A stretch of DNA of 64,000 nt from Anaeromassilibacillus senegalensis (GCF_001261775.1 NZ_LN868535.1:356148-420147), one strand, 5' to 3'. Shown: positions 1 to 8,970, counted from the first letter of the stretch. Numbers and translations: made by a program. Notes: a model not told the origin generated them from the sequence alone.

Positions 1-1091
1 AAAACTTCTTCGCATGGGTTTTCCACACCGGTGATCAAATCGGTTAATAACTGCGCCGCCGCCATGGAGGTGGTCATGCCCCACTTCTGAAAGCCGGTGG
101 CAACAAACCAGTGCGGCGTGGAGACGGAAAACTGCCCAATGTACGGCACGCCGTCCAGCGTCATGCAGTCCTGCGCCGACCAGTACGCGGCCTCGCGGCT
201 CTCCGGCCAGAACTGTTCCGCATAACGCCGCAGCATTTCGTATTTGCCGCCAGCGCGGTTCTCGCCGGTGCGATGGCTTCCGCCGCCCAGCAGCAGGTAT
301 TTGCCGCTGTTGCGGAACGAAAGCCCGTTTTCGTCGATTCCCAGATACATACCGTCCAGCTTCGCGGCGTTTTCCAATGCCAGCACATAACTGCGTTCCT
401 GGTGCTGCCGCAGGAAATAATAGCCCGGGAAATTCAAAAACGGATAGTGCGTGGCAAACACGATGTTCCGTGCGGTAACTGTCCCCCGGTCTGTAAAAAT
501 CCGGTCGTCCTCGACCTTGGTCACGCGGGTCTCCTCGTAGATTTCCAGTTCGTCCGCAATCTCCTGTAAAAACGCCAGCGGGTGAAACTGTGCCTGCCCT
601 GAAAACCGTACTGCGCCCGCCACGGAGAACGGCAGCGTTGTACGGGTGGTGAAGCGCGCGTCGATGTCAAACAATCGCGCCGCTTCCGCCTCCTGTTCCA
701 GCGGTTCCGCTTCCACGGTGGAATAGAGATACGCGGGGCATTCCTCAAACTGGCAATCGATTTTCTTTTCCCGAATCAGCGAGCGGTACGCATCGATTGC
801 CTGCTGGTTTGCCCGCGCATACTGCCGTGCCGGTTCTTCGCCCAGCGTTTGCAGCAGTTTATGGTAGATCAGCCCGTGCTGGGACGTGATTTTTGCGGTG
901 GTATTCTTCGTTTGGCCGCTCCCGATGCGGGACGCTTCCAGCACGATCGTCTTCACGCCGCGCTGCTGTAAAAAATAGGCGGTCAAAAGGCCCGCCAACC
1001 CGCCGCCGATCACCGCCGTCTCGGTCTGCATACTGCCGGGCAGCGGTTTTCGCGGGTGTAATTCCGTTGTTTTGCTCCATATGGATTCCAT
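1..1091 (-). CDS. FAD-dependent oxidoreductase (DAO family), C-terminus cut by window edge
   Basis: The reading frame runs from an ATG at 1091 off the left edge, so 363 residues are visible. Residues about 23-51 form an FAD-binding Rossmann start with the motif VIGGGLAGLLTAY and an acidic strand end (VLEA). Next comes a segment typical of D-amino-acid-oxidase-like flavoproteins (GSGQTKNTTAKITSQHG) and a late motif (YLLLGGGSHRTG). The start is supported by GAGGTGAA about five bases upstream. Relatives in Firmicutes often carry a C-terminal Rieske [2Fe-2S] domain; that part would lie outside the window and cannot be checked. Substrate unknown. The long plus-strand frame over the same bases is a shadow. 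Confidence 0.85.
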   Translation of the reverse strand, partial: MESIWSKTTELHPRKPLPGSMQTETAVIGGGLAGLLTAYFLQQRGVKTIVLEASRIGSGQTKNTTAKITSQHGLIYHKLLQTLGEEPARQYARANQQAIDAYRSLIREKKIDCQFEECPAYLYSTVEAEPLEQEAEAARLFDIDARFTTRTTLPFSVAGAVRFSGQAQFHPLAFLQEIADELEIYEETRVTKVEDDRIFTDRGTVTARNIVFATHYPFLNFPGYYFLRQHQERSYVLALENAAKLDGMYLGIDENGLSFRNSGKYLLLGGGSHRTGENRAGGKYEMLRRYAEQFWPESREAAYWSAQDCMTLDGVPYIGQFSVSTPHWFVATGFQKWGMTTSMAAAQLLTDLITGVENPCEEV

Positions 1092-1198
1092 GTACTTCAC
1101 CTCGCCCATAGGATTCCGCAGAAGGGGCGGAAATAACCGGGATGGGCGGGACTTTTTGGAGGGGAAAGGAAGGACACGTTACAAAGTAGCCCTATTTT

Positions 1199-1352
1199 GT
1201 TTATCTTGCAGGTTATTCCTTAAACGCGTTTTCACGCTTTTCTGAAAAGCGGCGGTTTCCAAAGGCAGAGCCTTTGGCCGTTCTCCGCAGAGAACGGAAC
1301 TCTCTTTCTGAGAAGAGCGAGTGGGAACGAGTGATATGGTCCTTTACAATCC
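1199..1352 (+). repeat. Short copy (a) of hairpin-chain repeat
   Basis: This intergenic stretch carries consecutive small palindromes: a CGCTTTT/AAAAGCG stem, CCAAAGG/CCTTTGG, CCGTTCTC/GAGAACGG and a CTCTT/AAGAG stem, followed by GTGGGAACGAGTGATA. The same chain recurs at 2328-2456 (inverted), 45.7 kb, 50.6 kb and 56.2 kb. No coding potential is apparent. Together with the inverted copy near 2.4 kb it brackets the AbrB/XRE pair. Confidence 0.85.
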
Positions 1353-1371
1353 TTGGTGTTGACGTATGGAT

Positions 1372-1403
1372 AAAAGCCGTTGCAGTTTATATTCTGCAAC
1401 GGC
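1372..1403 (-). terminator. Rho-independent terminator after the AbrB-like gene
   Basis: Read on the minus strand, GCCGTTGCAG and CTGCAACGGC form a perfect ten-base stem around an eight-base A/T loop, followed by TTTTAT. It begins about ten bases after the AbrB-like stop codon. Confidence 0.85.
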
Positions 1404-1413
1404 CCCCTTTTTA

Positions 1414-1662
1414 TTATTTCAACTCTTTGATACAGGCTTCACACAAGTAAAAATCCGGTGTGATTTCTTTTAACAACTCCGCCGAACCGCACTTCAGACA
1501 CACGTAATCGGCCTTTTGCAAGATAATTTGACGGCTTTCCTTGTCCATATATATTGTAAAGCGGTCTTTTTCTGAGATGCCCAAAGCGGTTCGGATTTCC
1601 ACTGGCAATAGAATCCGCCCCAACTCGTCCACTTTCCGGGTAATGCCTGTTGTTTCTACCAT
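1414..1662 (-). CDS. AbrB/SpoVT-type transition regulator with zinc-ribbon tail
   Basis: This 82-residue protein begins with a SpoVT/AbrB DNA-binding fold, recognisable from VDELGRILLPVEIRTALGI at residues 11-29. AbrB-fold proteins bind DNA as swapped-hairpin dimers and act in transition-state or phase-dependent control. Unlike classical AbrB, the C-terminal half carries two CxxC pairs (C55/C58 and C74/C77), which suggests a zinc ribbon. It is transcribed divergently from the XRE regulator at 1845, and the shared 180-base gap holds repeated CTATTT half-sites. A strong terminator follows. The target genes are not visible from sequence; the pair may regulate itself. Confidence 0.85.
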   Translation of the reverse strand: MVETTGITRKVDELGRILLPVEIRTALGISEKDRFTIYMDKESRQIILQKADYVCLKCGSAELLKEITPDFYLCEACIKELK

Positions 1663-1745
1663 TTTACTATCCCCTGTCTTTTTAATAATACTGGAAATGA
1701 TGTTTCCGAATTAATGTTAGCATACTATTTTATGGAATACAACGC

Positions 1746-1828
1746 CTATTTGGGGAAAAGACTACAAATAGATCATTTTATTTGATTTGCTCTATTTGTA
1801 TACTATTTAGGTAAACGACCCTAAATAG
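1746..1828. promoter_or_regulatory. Cluster of five CTATTT(A/G) half-sites, probable operator
   Basis: CTATTTG occurs at 1746-1752 and 1792-1798 and inverted at 1765-1771. CTATTTAGG at 1803-1811 faces CCTAAATAG at 1820-1828 as a perfect nine-base inverted repeat with an eight-base gap. A TATACT -10-like box (1799-1804) overlaps the third and fourth sites. The position between the divergent AbrB-like and XRE genes fits autoregulation by the XRE protein. Which protein binds is inferred. Confidence 0.6.
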
Positions 1829-1844
1829 ATGGGCGGTGGTATTT

Positions 1845-2174
1845 ATGAATTCAAAGAGCATTGGTAAAAAGTTAAAGGCGTACAGGGCAAAATGTGGTTG
1901 GAGTCAAAAAGATTGTGCGGAAAGAATAGGCATTAGCACAAAATATTTGGCTGATATTGAACGTGGGAATAAGGTGCCTAAACTAGAAACGTTTATTTTG
2001 ATTCTAAATACTTTAACCGCTTCCGCAGACGATGTTCTTCAAGATAGTTTGATAGTGGGTTATGAAGCCAAAAGCAGTGATATTTCAAAGAAACTGGAAT
2101 CCCTTGATATAACAAAAAGAAGACAGGCGTTGGAAATCTTCGATAGTGTGATTACCTCCCTGCAAAATAGTTAA
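1845..2174 (+). CDS. XRE-family HTH transcriptional regulator
   Basis: A 109-residue protein whose N-terminal 65 residues form a Cro/C1-type helix-turn-helix (KKLKAYRAKCGWSQKDCAER, then STKYLADIERGNKVPKLET). The C-terminal part is helical and probably dimerises. The frame is open from a GTG at 1836, but the ATG at 1845 has GGGCGGTGG about five bases upstream and is preferred. The codon use is more A/T-rich than in neighbouring enzymes, consistent with acquired DNA. It is followed by a clear terminator. The inverted CTATTTAGG repeat immediately upstream is a likely operator for this protein. Confidence 0.88.
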   Translation: MNSKSIGKKLKAYRAKCGWSQKDCAERIGISTKYLADIERGNKVPKLETFILILNTLTASADDVLQDSLIVGYEAKSSDISKKLESLDITKRRQALEIFDSVITSLQNS

Positions 2175-2177
2175 CAA

Positions 2178-2207
2178 GCCTCTGAATGATGGTTCAGGGG
2201 CTTTTTT
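2178..2207 (+). terminator. Rho-independent terminator of the XRE gene
   Basis: CCTCTGAA pairs with TTCAGGGG across a six-base loop and is followed by CTTTTTT, four bases after the stop codon of the XRE gene. Confidence 0.9.
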
Positions 2208-2327
2208 AATAGCGTGATCCGTTCTTTGCAAAACAACGCTGGATTAAACGCTGTGGTTGCAAAAACACAAGAGCTGATCAACACACCGACGTGCTGTGGA
2301 AAAACAAAGGCGGCAGCACCCTGCCCC

Positions 2328-2456
2328 ATAAACAACTATATCACTCGTTCCCACTCGCTCTTCTCAGGAAGAGAATTCCGCTCCTTGCGAGGAGCGGCAA
2401 AGGGCTCTGCCCTTTGATCCCGCCGCTTTTCAGAAAAGCGGAAAAACGCGTTTGAT
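2328..2456 (-). repeat. Short copy (b) of hairpin-chain repeat, inverted
   Basis: Read on the minus strand this repeats the order seen at 1199-1352: CCGCTTTT/AAAAGCGG, CAAAGGG/CCCTTTG, CCGCTCC/GGAGCGG, the CTCTT stem and GTGGGAACGAGTGATA. Several stems differ in sequence from the other copies but remain paired. It may extend to about 2280, where a GGGGCAGG/CTGCC stem resembles the long copies. Confidence 0.85.
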
Positions 2457-2482
2457 AATTACACTTTAGATGAAAAACACAA

Positions 2483-2511
2483 GGAAGGCCGCTTGCAGTA
2501 AGCGGCCTTCC
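2483..2511. terminator. Bidirectional-looking hairpin after the GH63-like gene
   Basis: GGAAGGCCGCTT and AAGCGGCCTTCC form a twelve-base stem with a five-base loop. The plus side is followed by TCTTTT; on the minus strand, the direction of the upstream enzyme gene, it is followed by a weaker T-containing tract. An almost identical hairpin ends both GH2 genes (16678 and 24524). Confidence 0.65.
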
Positions 2512-2547
2512 TCTTTTCTACTATGAGATTGTGATTTTTACAAGCCT

Positions 2548-5500
2548 TTAGCCAATCGTCACCGCGCAATGCTTCTGCGGATTCTCATTCGGCATGGTCG
2601 TATACACGCCGGTGCTCTGGCCCGGTGCGCCGACCGCCCAGACTCTGTAATAGTAATCGTTGCCGATCTTGGCGACAAACTGCGTCTTGAGCACATCGCC
2701 GTTGCCGACGGTGAAGCTCGGCGCCGCGTTGTTGCCGCCCATAACGGTCATCTTAAAGCAGTAGGCGCTGCCCCTCTTCAGGGTGAAGTTCATTGTCGTA
2801 TCGGAGCTGACGGACTGCTGTGCCGCCACGCCCTGCGCCGCCGCGACAACCGGGCTGGTTACGGCAAGCGCCGTGCCGGTACCGGACGTATTGCCGGACG
2901 GTTTCTTGTTGCCGGAGGAACCGCCGGACGGGGTGTTGTGGCGGTCGTTCTCCAGTGCGTTTCCAGCCTGATCCAGCGTATCGTATGCGCCGGAAATCTC
3001 CGCCGGGGTCGCGCCTTCCTTCGTATAGACCGCGTTCGCCGCCGCGAGGGCCGCGCGCAGCGCCGCATAACTGGACGGGGTGTAGCCGTCCGGCTGCACG
3101 TCGAGGTATTTCTCGATCAGTTCTCTCAGTGCGTCCTTGTCCGGAATCTTGCGCAGGCCGGCAAGTACGTTGGCGAGTTTGCCCGCCGCCGCGTCGATCT
3201 GCTTCTGGGTGGCGGACGCGTCATCGTAGACGGTCTGTGCCGCTTCAATCGCCGCTGTCAGGATGGCTTCGCTGCCGTCCACATACAGATCGATTTCTTC
3301 CAGGGTCTGGTTGGCCTTTTCCAGCACGCCTTCCAGCTCGCTTCGGTCTGCCAGATAGCCCATCTCGCACATTGCGTCGTAGAGGTTCTTCCACGCTTTG
3401 TCGATCTCGGCCTTCAGCATGTTGTCCGGGTCGTTGTAGACTTCTTCCGCTTCCGCCAGCGCCTTTTCAAATACGGCGACGGTCTCCGGGGTGAAGTCCG
3501 CGGTGTTGACGTCCTGTGCAATCGCAATCAGCTTGCCCAATTCGGTCTTGCTGCCCGCCTCAAAGGACAGGTAATGCAGGGAAAGCATCAGGTCCTTCCA
3601 GGCCTTGTCGACCTGCGCCTGGGTGGCGGACGCGTCCGCGAGGACCTTCTCCGCCGCCGCCAGCTTGTTGGTGATGTTCTTCTGGACCGGTTCGACCGCG
3701 TTTGCGTATTCGTCGCCTTCCATCAGTTCCTTCGCCGTGTCGATAACCATGCGCAGGATGGAGGTCTTGACGATGGTAAACTTGAAGGTGAGCTGTGCCG
3801 CTTCGCCCGGCATGGTGTAGGTGTAGACCGCGCTGTCGGCGGAAATATTCTCCACCGGCTCGCCGTTGACTTCAACCGCGAGGAAGCGGTCGTTCTCGTC
3901 CGCAGGCGCAAAGTTAAAGGTCAGCTTGCTGCCCTCTTCGATGCGCGCCGCATACAGGCCGCCGCGTTCAATGAGCACATCGTCCCCGCCGCCGGTGACG
4001 GTAAGGTTCGCGCCCACGCCGTAGCTGGCGATCAGCAGGTTGGTGGCCAACGGAATCTTTTCAAATACAGCGGTTACCGTCACGTTGCCCTCCGGCATCA
4101 CAAAGCTGCCGCCGGTGATGTCCACGGGTTCGCCGCCGTCCGCCTGATAGGACAGGGAGGCAAGGCGCATGCCCTCATCCGGCAGAGCGAATACGTCAAC
4201 CGTCTCGCCCGCCGCAACGGACGCGCGGCCCACGCGGACTCTGCCGCCCGCGGCTGGAGCGGTTTCCACGCTGTAAAGCTCGTTGAGCAGGATCGCGGTG
4301 ATGCTGAAGTTGCCGGCTGCATTGGTAATCGCCTTGTTATAAATGCGCACATGCACGTCCTCATCGGACTGGTAGGTCAGGGTATACATGCCGTATTTGA
4401 CCGGCTGTCCCACCTGATAGGTATAGGAAGCGGTCTTGTCTTTGGAAGTCATTTCGACGACCATCTGGGAATTCCAGTCACCGAAGGTGATCTTCGCCTG
4501 CTGGCGGTTCGGGCCGCCGGGCAGGGTGAAGTCCACGCCGTTGCCGACTGTTTCGACGACGACATACGGCTTCTGGTTCTCCATGCTCGCCGTGGGCGTG
4601 CCGTCCGTAAAGGAATAGACGGTCTTGTATTCGCTGTTCTTTACGCGGTGCGGCGCTTTGTCCGGATTGGTAATCGCAAAATCGCGGATCTGCGGTTCCA
4701 CATTCTTGCGCTCGTAGGCCGCTTTGCCGTCCACGCTGTTGAACAGCATCCAGTCCTTGCCGCCTTCCGCGGTCAGATCGATCTTGTCGGGCAGGGTGTT
4801 CGTCATGGTGATATTGAAGGACTCGTCAAACGGAGGATCTTTTTCCGGAACCTCCGCGTCCGTCTCGCGCAGGGTGACTCCGGCGAGCGCGATGCTGCCG
4901 CCGACGCCTCCCGTGTGCGACTTGGTCATGACCATGCGGAACTCGACCTCATCGTCCGGGTTGTCCGTATAGTAGTCGATGCTGCACTTCTGCACGGACC
5001 AGTTGGACCCGCCGTACTCGCCGGTATACCGGACCTTGCCGCCGATCAACAGTTCCACCTTGCAGGTGCCGTTCCAGGAACCCAGATAGACGTTGACGTT
5101 CTGCATCTTGTCGCTGGTCGGGAGATTGAAGGCGAAGCCCGCCAGCTGCTCCGGGCCGCGGCAGGTGATCGCCCACTGGTTCTTCGGCTGTGTGCCCGCC
5201 GCCGCGTCGGACGCGTTGAAGCTGATCTTCATATCCTTGGCGACGTCCACCGCCAGCTCCGTGCTGTCCGGCACCAGGCGGTGCAGGTTGGTGATGGAGC
5301 TGGTCTCCACGTTCTTCTTCGCGTAGTCGCTCACCAGCTTGGTGGGGAACTGCGCCCAGTCCTTGGTTCCCTCGGCGGTCAGGCTGACCGTCGCGTTGTT
5401 CGCGTCGGAAATCACGCCGGAAGCGTAAACGTTGTCGTCCGGCTCCGGAATCACGCCGTCGGTCTCCGCCAGCGTCACCGCGGGCAAACCGATGCTGCCG

Positions 5501-8500
5501 CCGGAACCGCCGGTATTGGATTTGACCAAAATCTGCCGTACGGTAACCACATCGTCCGGATTCGGAACCTTGTAGTCCACGCCGATCTTCTGGACGTCCC
5601 AGCCGTTGCTTCCGCCGTAGGTGGTGCTGTACAGCACGGCGCCGTTGACCAGGAAGTCCACGCGCGTGGTGGCGTTCCAGGAGGATGCATAGATGTTCAC
5701 ATGCTGCATCTTCTCGCTGTACGGGAGCTGGAACTCAAAGCCCGCTTCGCCCTCCGGCCCGCGGGAGGTGATACAGGTGCGGTCCACCGGCGCCTTGTCC
5801 TTGGCGTCCGTCGCACTGTACCGGAACGGCATGTCTTTGGCATGGTCCACGCCGCCTTCCGCCAGACGGCGCAGGCCGGTGATGGTATTTTCCGTGTCTT
5901 TCTTTGCGTAATCATTCACATAGTCGGTGCAGAACTGCGCCCAGTCCTTAGTTCCCTCCGCGGTCAGGTCCGCGGTGGTGTTCATGGCGGAAACCATGGT
6001 GCCGAAGACGTAGGGCTGCTGGTCATACGCCAGCGACTTGACCACAACGTTCTCCACCAGGGTGATGGTCTCACTGCCGCAGGTGGCGGAAACTGTCAGC
6101 TCGCACTGGCGGTCCGGCTCCGGCAGCGTCGGGGACAAAACGGAGCCGTCGTTCATCAGGCCGGCCGGGTATCCGTTCGCGGTGCTGGAGAAAGTGAACG
6201 TCGTGCCGTAGACCGGGCCGGTGACGTTGAAGTTCAACGGCCTTGTCACAGCGTCAAAGCCCGCGTTTCCGTTCAAGATGGCTTCTTTGACGGACTCGTA
6301 ATCCGCATAGGCACGCTCACGCTCGGTGCGCGGCGTCTTCTCCGGCACGTTGCTGACGGTCTCGGAAAGAGCGCCTTCCACACCGCCCTTGACGCCGGAA
6401 ACGGCGACATAGTAGCGCTTGTAGTTGTCCAGGGAAGCGATGGTATACGGCAGCGCGGATGCGGTGCGCACCTCGGTCAGCTCGCCCGCTTTTTCACCGA
6501 TGTATACCTTATAACTGTCATAGGAAGCGCCCTCCGCCGCGTCTGCGGAGAGGACCAGCTGGCCGTCGCCGGACGCAAGGGACGGATTCTCCAGCACCTG
6601 CGGCAATGCGGTGCCGCCCTCTTCATAAATAATCCCCTTGAGGGAAACGGAACCTTCCGTCCCTCTCTCCGCAGTGTACTCGACCAGCAGGGACTGGCCG
6701 TCGCCGCCCGCGCGGTACGGAATTTCAATCACATAGGTCTGTTCCGCCGCGCCGCCGGTGATCTGGCGGATGGCACGCGGCGCGGACGCGTCGGACAGTG
6801 CCGCCGTCACGGTCGCCGTGGTATTCTGCACGCCGACGATCAGTTTGACCGTGCTGAAGGCATTGTCCGCCGGGACATTGAGCATAAAGCCTTCTTCGCC
6901 GTCGGTAAACGCCTTTTTGGTCAGGCTCTTCGCGCCCTCAAAGCCGAGGGCCGCCAGCTCCGCGCTGTCGGAGAGCTTGACCGGGCTCTGGGTGCTGTTG
7001 TAACGGTAGCCAATGGTATTGACGTTGGTGATCGCGCCAGCGCGTTTGCCGGTCTGATACAGCAGGCCGTCGTCGATGCTCTCATCCTTCGCGTCGGTGA
7101 ACGTAACGTAGTCCGCCGCGTTCGCGTCGACGGCTTCCTTTGCCAGTGAATCGTCGTTTGCCTGTAACGGGCGCGCCGCCGCATCCAGATACGCGTCTTC
7201 TTCTTCCACACCGTCGATGTGGTAGGTATGTTTGCCAGCGGGAACCTCAATGGTTTCTTTGACGTCGCCGTTTGTCACATACAGCGTAAACGGCACGTTC
7301 GCGGTGACGGTGATGTCCGCCGGGGAATCGGAGCCGCTGCGCTCCGCCATCTCCAGGGAAGCGCGGACCGGCTGTCCCTCGTGGCACATATACAGGTTTG
7401 TAATGCCGCAGGCCTCCGTCAGGCGGAGGTCCCAGTCGATCTCGTTCAGCGGGGCGCGCAGTTCCACGCCCAGCAGGTCCTCGATGATCGTACCAATGCC
7501 CAGCGCGCCGGTCCAGCCGACAAAGTTGCTGCGGGCCGGGGAGCCCTGGCGGGCGTATTCGCTGGCGTAGTTTTCCCAGAGGGTCGCCGAACCGACGACG
7601 GAGTCGGTCTTGCCGGCCTCGTATACGTCGGAGAGGGCTTCCACATGGCGCAGCGCCTCGGAGAACGCCAGGTCGTCGTAGCCGTAGTAATCCAGTCCCT
7701 TGATGTACTGGAAGGAGGTCGGCGCCCAGATCGCGCCGTTCCAGTAACCGCCCGTCGTCTTAAAGGTGGGCCAGTCGTAGGTGACGGTGGACAGGCCCTG
7801 CGGGCGGTACATCTTTTCGGAATTAAGGCCGTAGTTTTTGACCATCGCGTCGGCGCGCTCCGGCGTCGCCACGTGTCCGGCCAGCGCCCACAGGCCCGTC
7901 GGGGTCGGGACGTTAGTGAATTGCTGGTTCTTGTCGAGGTTGAAGTAGAACTGCCCCTCTTCGGACCAGAGCAGCTCGTTGATCAGCGCGCTGATCTCCT
8001 CGTATTCCTTATTAAAGCGCTCTTCTGTCGCGGTATCGCCGATCTCATGCGCAATCTTGGCGATATAATAGGCGGACTGCGCCTGCTGGATGCTCAGGTC
8101 GTTGTACGTTTGCTCCTTGCGGCTGTTGTCCTGGTTGGGGGTGTTGTCCAACCCGTTGGCCAGGCCGCTGGTCTTGCCGTACAGGCCATTTTCTTCCATG
8201 GTGCGCGTGCGCTTGATAAAGTCAAAGTGGGAGACGATGCGCTCCAGCACGGTCTTGCCATCGATGACCTTGGAAAAACGCGATTTATCGCCGTGAATCT
8301 GGTACTGCTGCCACTCCGCCCAGGCCCACAGCGGCGGGTTGACGGAAAGCGGGTTGTCGTACTCGCCGTTATAGGAGGCGTGCACGCCGGTCTTTTCGCT
8401 GATTTCCCTGGCAATGAAGCCGTCGTCCGGCTGGCCGGGGTTGTCGACCTGGAAATAATAGAAATTATCCAGCGCCTCCTGGACCGGGAACTGATGCATG

Positions 8501-8832
8501 CCGTACTTGTCGAACATCATCATGAACAGTGTGTCCCACGCAAAGATCATATCGCTGAACGCCTCGTCCACGTAGTAGACATCCTCCGGGTTCAGGATGG
8601 TGTTCGCCTTGCGGATATTGCTTTTATGGGACTCCCATGCGGCCTCGTAGAGCTCCTCCCACTCGGGATGCTCTGCAAAATACACCTTCGGCAGGTCGTC
8701 CATATCGATCTCGTAGCCGCCCGCTACAATTTCCTTTTCCCGCGCGGCGGCCGTCGCCATCCCCGCCGGGATGGAGCTGAACAGCATCGCCGCGGACAGG
8801 CACAGGGCCAGAATCCGTTTACCTTTTTTCAT
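2548..8832 (-). CDS. Secreted GH63/MGH1-like glycoside hydrolase with FIVAR repeats and shared C-terminal module
   Basis: A 2,094-residue exoenzyme. The ATG at 8832 is chosen over one 34 codons upstream because AGGAGG lies just before it and a signal peptide follows (MKKGKRILALCLSAAMLFSS). Residues about 30-560 resemble the alpha/alpha-barrel of MGH1/GH63-like glycosidases, with FAWDTLFMMMFD near residue 100, NGLDNTPNQDNS near 230 and GGYWNGAIWAPT further on. A fibronectin-III-like part follows, then three related modules near 950, 1150 and 1350, each starting with a DLTAEG-x-(K)DW motif, a bacterial Ig-like repeat, about four FIVAR segments (1695-1955), a Ser/Gly/Lys linker and the shared tail (2010-2094). 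No LPXTG or membrane anchor is seen. Acts outside the cell; exact sugar unknown. The 1,526-residue antisense frame is a shadow. Confidence 0.85.
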   Translation of the reverse strand: MKKGKRILALCLSAAMLFSSIPAGMATAAAREKEIVAGGYEIDMDDLPKVYFAEHPEWEELYEAAWESHKSNIRKANTILNPEDVYYVDEAFSDMIFAWDTLFMMMFDKYGMHQFPVQEALDNFYYFQVDNPGQPDDGFIAREISEKTGVHASYNGEYDNPLSVNPPLWAWAEWQQYQIHGDKSRFSKVIDGKTVLERIVSHFDFIKRTRTMEENGLYGKTSGLANGLDNTPNQDNSRKEQTYNDLSIQQAQSAYYIAKIAHEIGDTATEERFNKEYEEISALINELLWSEEGQFYFNLDKNQQFTNVPTPTGLWALAGHVATPERADAMVKNYGLNSEKMYRPQGLSTVTYDWPTFKTTGGYWNGAIWAPTSFQYIKGLDYYGYDDLAFSEALRHVEALSDVYEAGKTDSVVGSATLWENYASEYARQGSPARSNFVGWTGALGIGTIIEDLLGVELRAPLNEIDWDLRLTEACGITNLYMCHEGQPVRASLEMAERSGSDSPADITVTANVPFTLYVTNGDVKETIEVPAGKHTYHIDGVEEEDAYLDAAARPLQANDDSLAKEAVDANAADYVTFTDAKDESIDDGLLYQTGKRAGAITNVNTIGYRYNSTQSPVKLSDSAELAALGFEGAKSLTKKAFTDGEEGFMLNVPADNAFSTVKLIVGVQNTTATVTAALSDASAPRAIRQITGGAAEQTYVIEIPYRAGGDGQSLLVEYTAERGTEGSVSLKGIIYEEGGTALPQVLENPSLASGDGQLVLSADAAEGASYDSYKVYIGEKAGELTEVRTASALPYTIASLDNYKRYYVAVSGVKGGVEGALSETVSNVPEKTPRTERERAYADYESVKEAILNGNAGFDAVTRPLNFNVTGPVYGTTFTFSSTANGYPAGLMNDGSVLSPTLPEPDRQCELTVSATCGSETITLVENVVVKSLAYDQQPYVFGTMVSAMNTTADLTAEGTKDWAQFCTDYVNDYAKKDTENTITGLRRLAEGGVDHAKDMPFRYSATDAKDKAPVDRTCITSRGPEGEAGFEFQLPYSEKMQHVNIYASSWNATTRVDFLVNGAVLYSTTYGGSNGWDVQKIGVDYKVPNPDDVVTVRQILVKSNTGGSGGSIGLPAVTLAETDGVIPEPDDNVYASGVISDANNATVSLTAEGTKDWAQFPTKLVSDYAKKNVETSSITNLHRLVPDSTELAVDVAKDMKISFNASDAAAGTQPKNQWAITCRGPEQLAGFAFNLPTSDKMQNVNVYLGSWNGTCKVELLIGGKVRYTGEYGGSNWSVQKCSIDYYTDNPDDEVEFRMVMTKSHTGGVGGSIALAGVTLRETDAEVPEKDPPFDESFNITMTNTLPDKIDLTAEGGKDWMLFNSVDGKAAYERKNVEPQIRDFAITNPDKAPHRVKNSEYKTVYSFTDGTPTASMENQKPYVVVETVGNGVDFTLPGGPNRQQAKITFGDWNSQMVVEMTSKDKTASYTYQVGQPVKYGMYTLTYQSDEDVHVRIYNKAITNAAGNFSITAILLNELYSVETAPAAGGRVRVGRASVAAGETVDVFALPDEGMRLASLSYQADGGEPVDITGGSFVMPEGNVTVTAVFEKIPLATNLLIASYGVGANLTVTGGGDDVLIERGGLYAARIEEGSKLTFNFAPADENDRFLAVEVNGEPVENISADSAVYTYTMPGEAAQLTFKFTIVKTSILRMVIDTAKELMEGDEYANAVEPVQKNITNKLAAAEKVLADASATQAQVDKAWKDLMLSLHYLSFEAGSKTELGKLIAIAQDVNTADFTPETVAVFEKALAEAEEVYNDPDNMLKAEIDKAWKNLYDAMCEMGYLADRSELEGVLEKANQTLEEIDLYVDGSEAILTAAIEAAQTVYDDASATQKQIDAAAGKLANVLAGLRKIPDKDALRELIEKYLDVQPDGYTPSSYAALRAALAAANAVYTKEGATPAEISGAYDTLDQAGNALENDRHNTPSGGSSGNKKPSGNTSGTGTALAVTSPVVAAAQGVAAQQSVSSDTTMNFTLKRGSAYCFKMTVMGGNNAAPSFTVGNGDVLKTQFVAKIGNDYYYRVWAVGAPGQSTGVYTTMPNENPQKHCAVTIG

Positions 8833-8970
8833 TTTCTCCTCCTTGTGTTTCCAATCCTCTTTGTCTGCCGGCCCCGTTCCCCCTTTCCCCGCCGGCTCGT
8901 TTTGTTCCATTCTTCGCTCCAATGAATCACTCAAGCACGTTTATCCATTAGACGATTTCATACAAATATA

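Noticed and set aside
2569..7149. 1,526-codon open frame on the plus strand opposite the GH63-like gene
   Set aside because: Its product is rich in Arg/His/Gly/Val with no domain, signal or ribosome site. The opposite strand has a clear enzyme. It is a by-product of GC-rich codon use.
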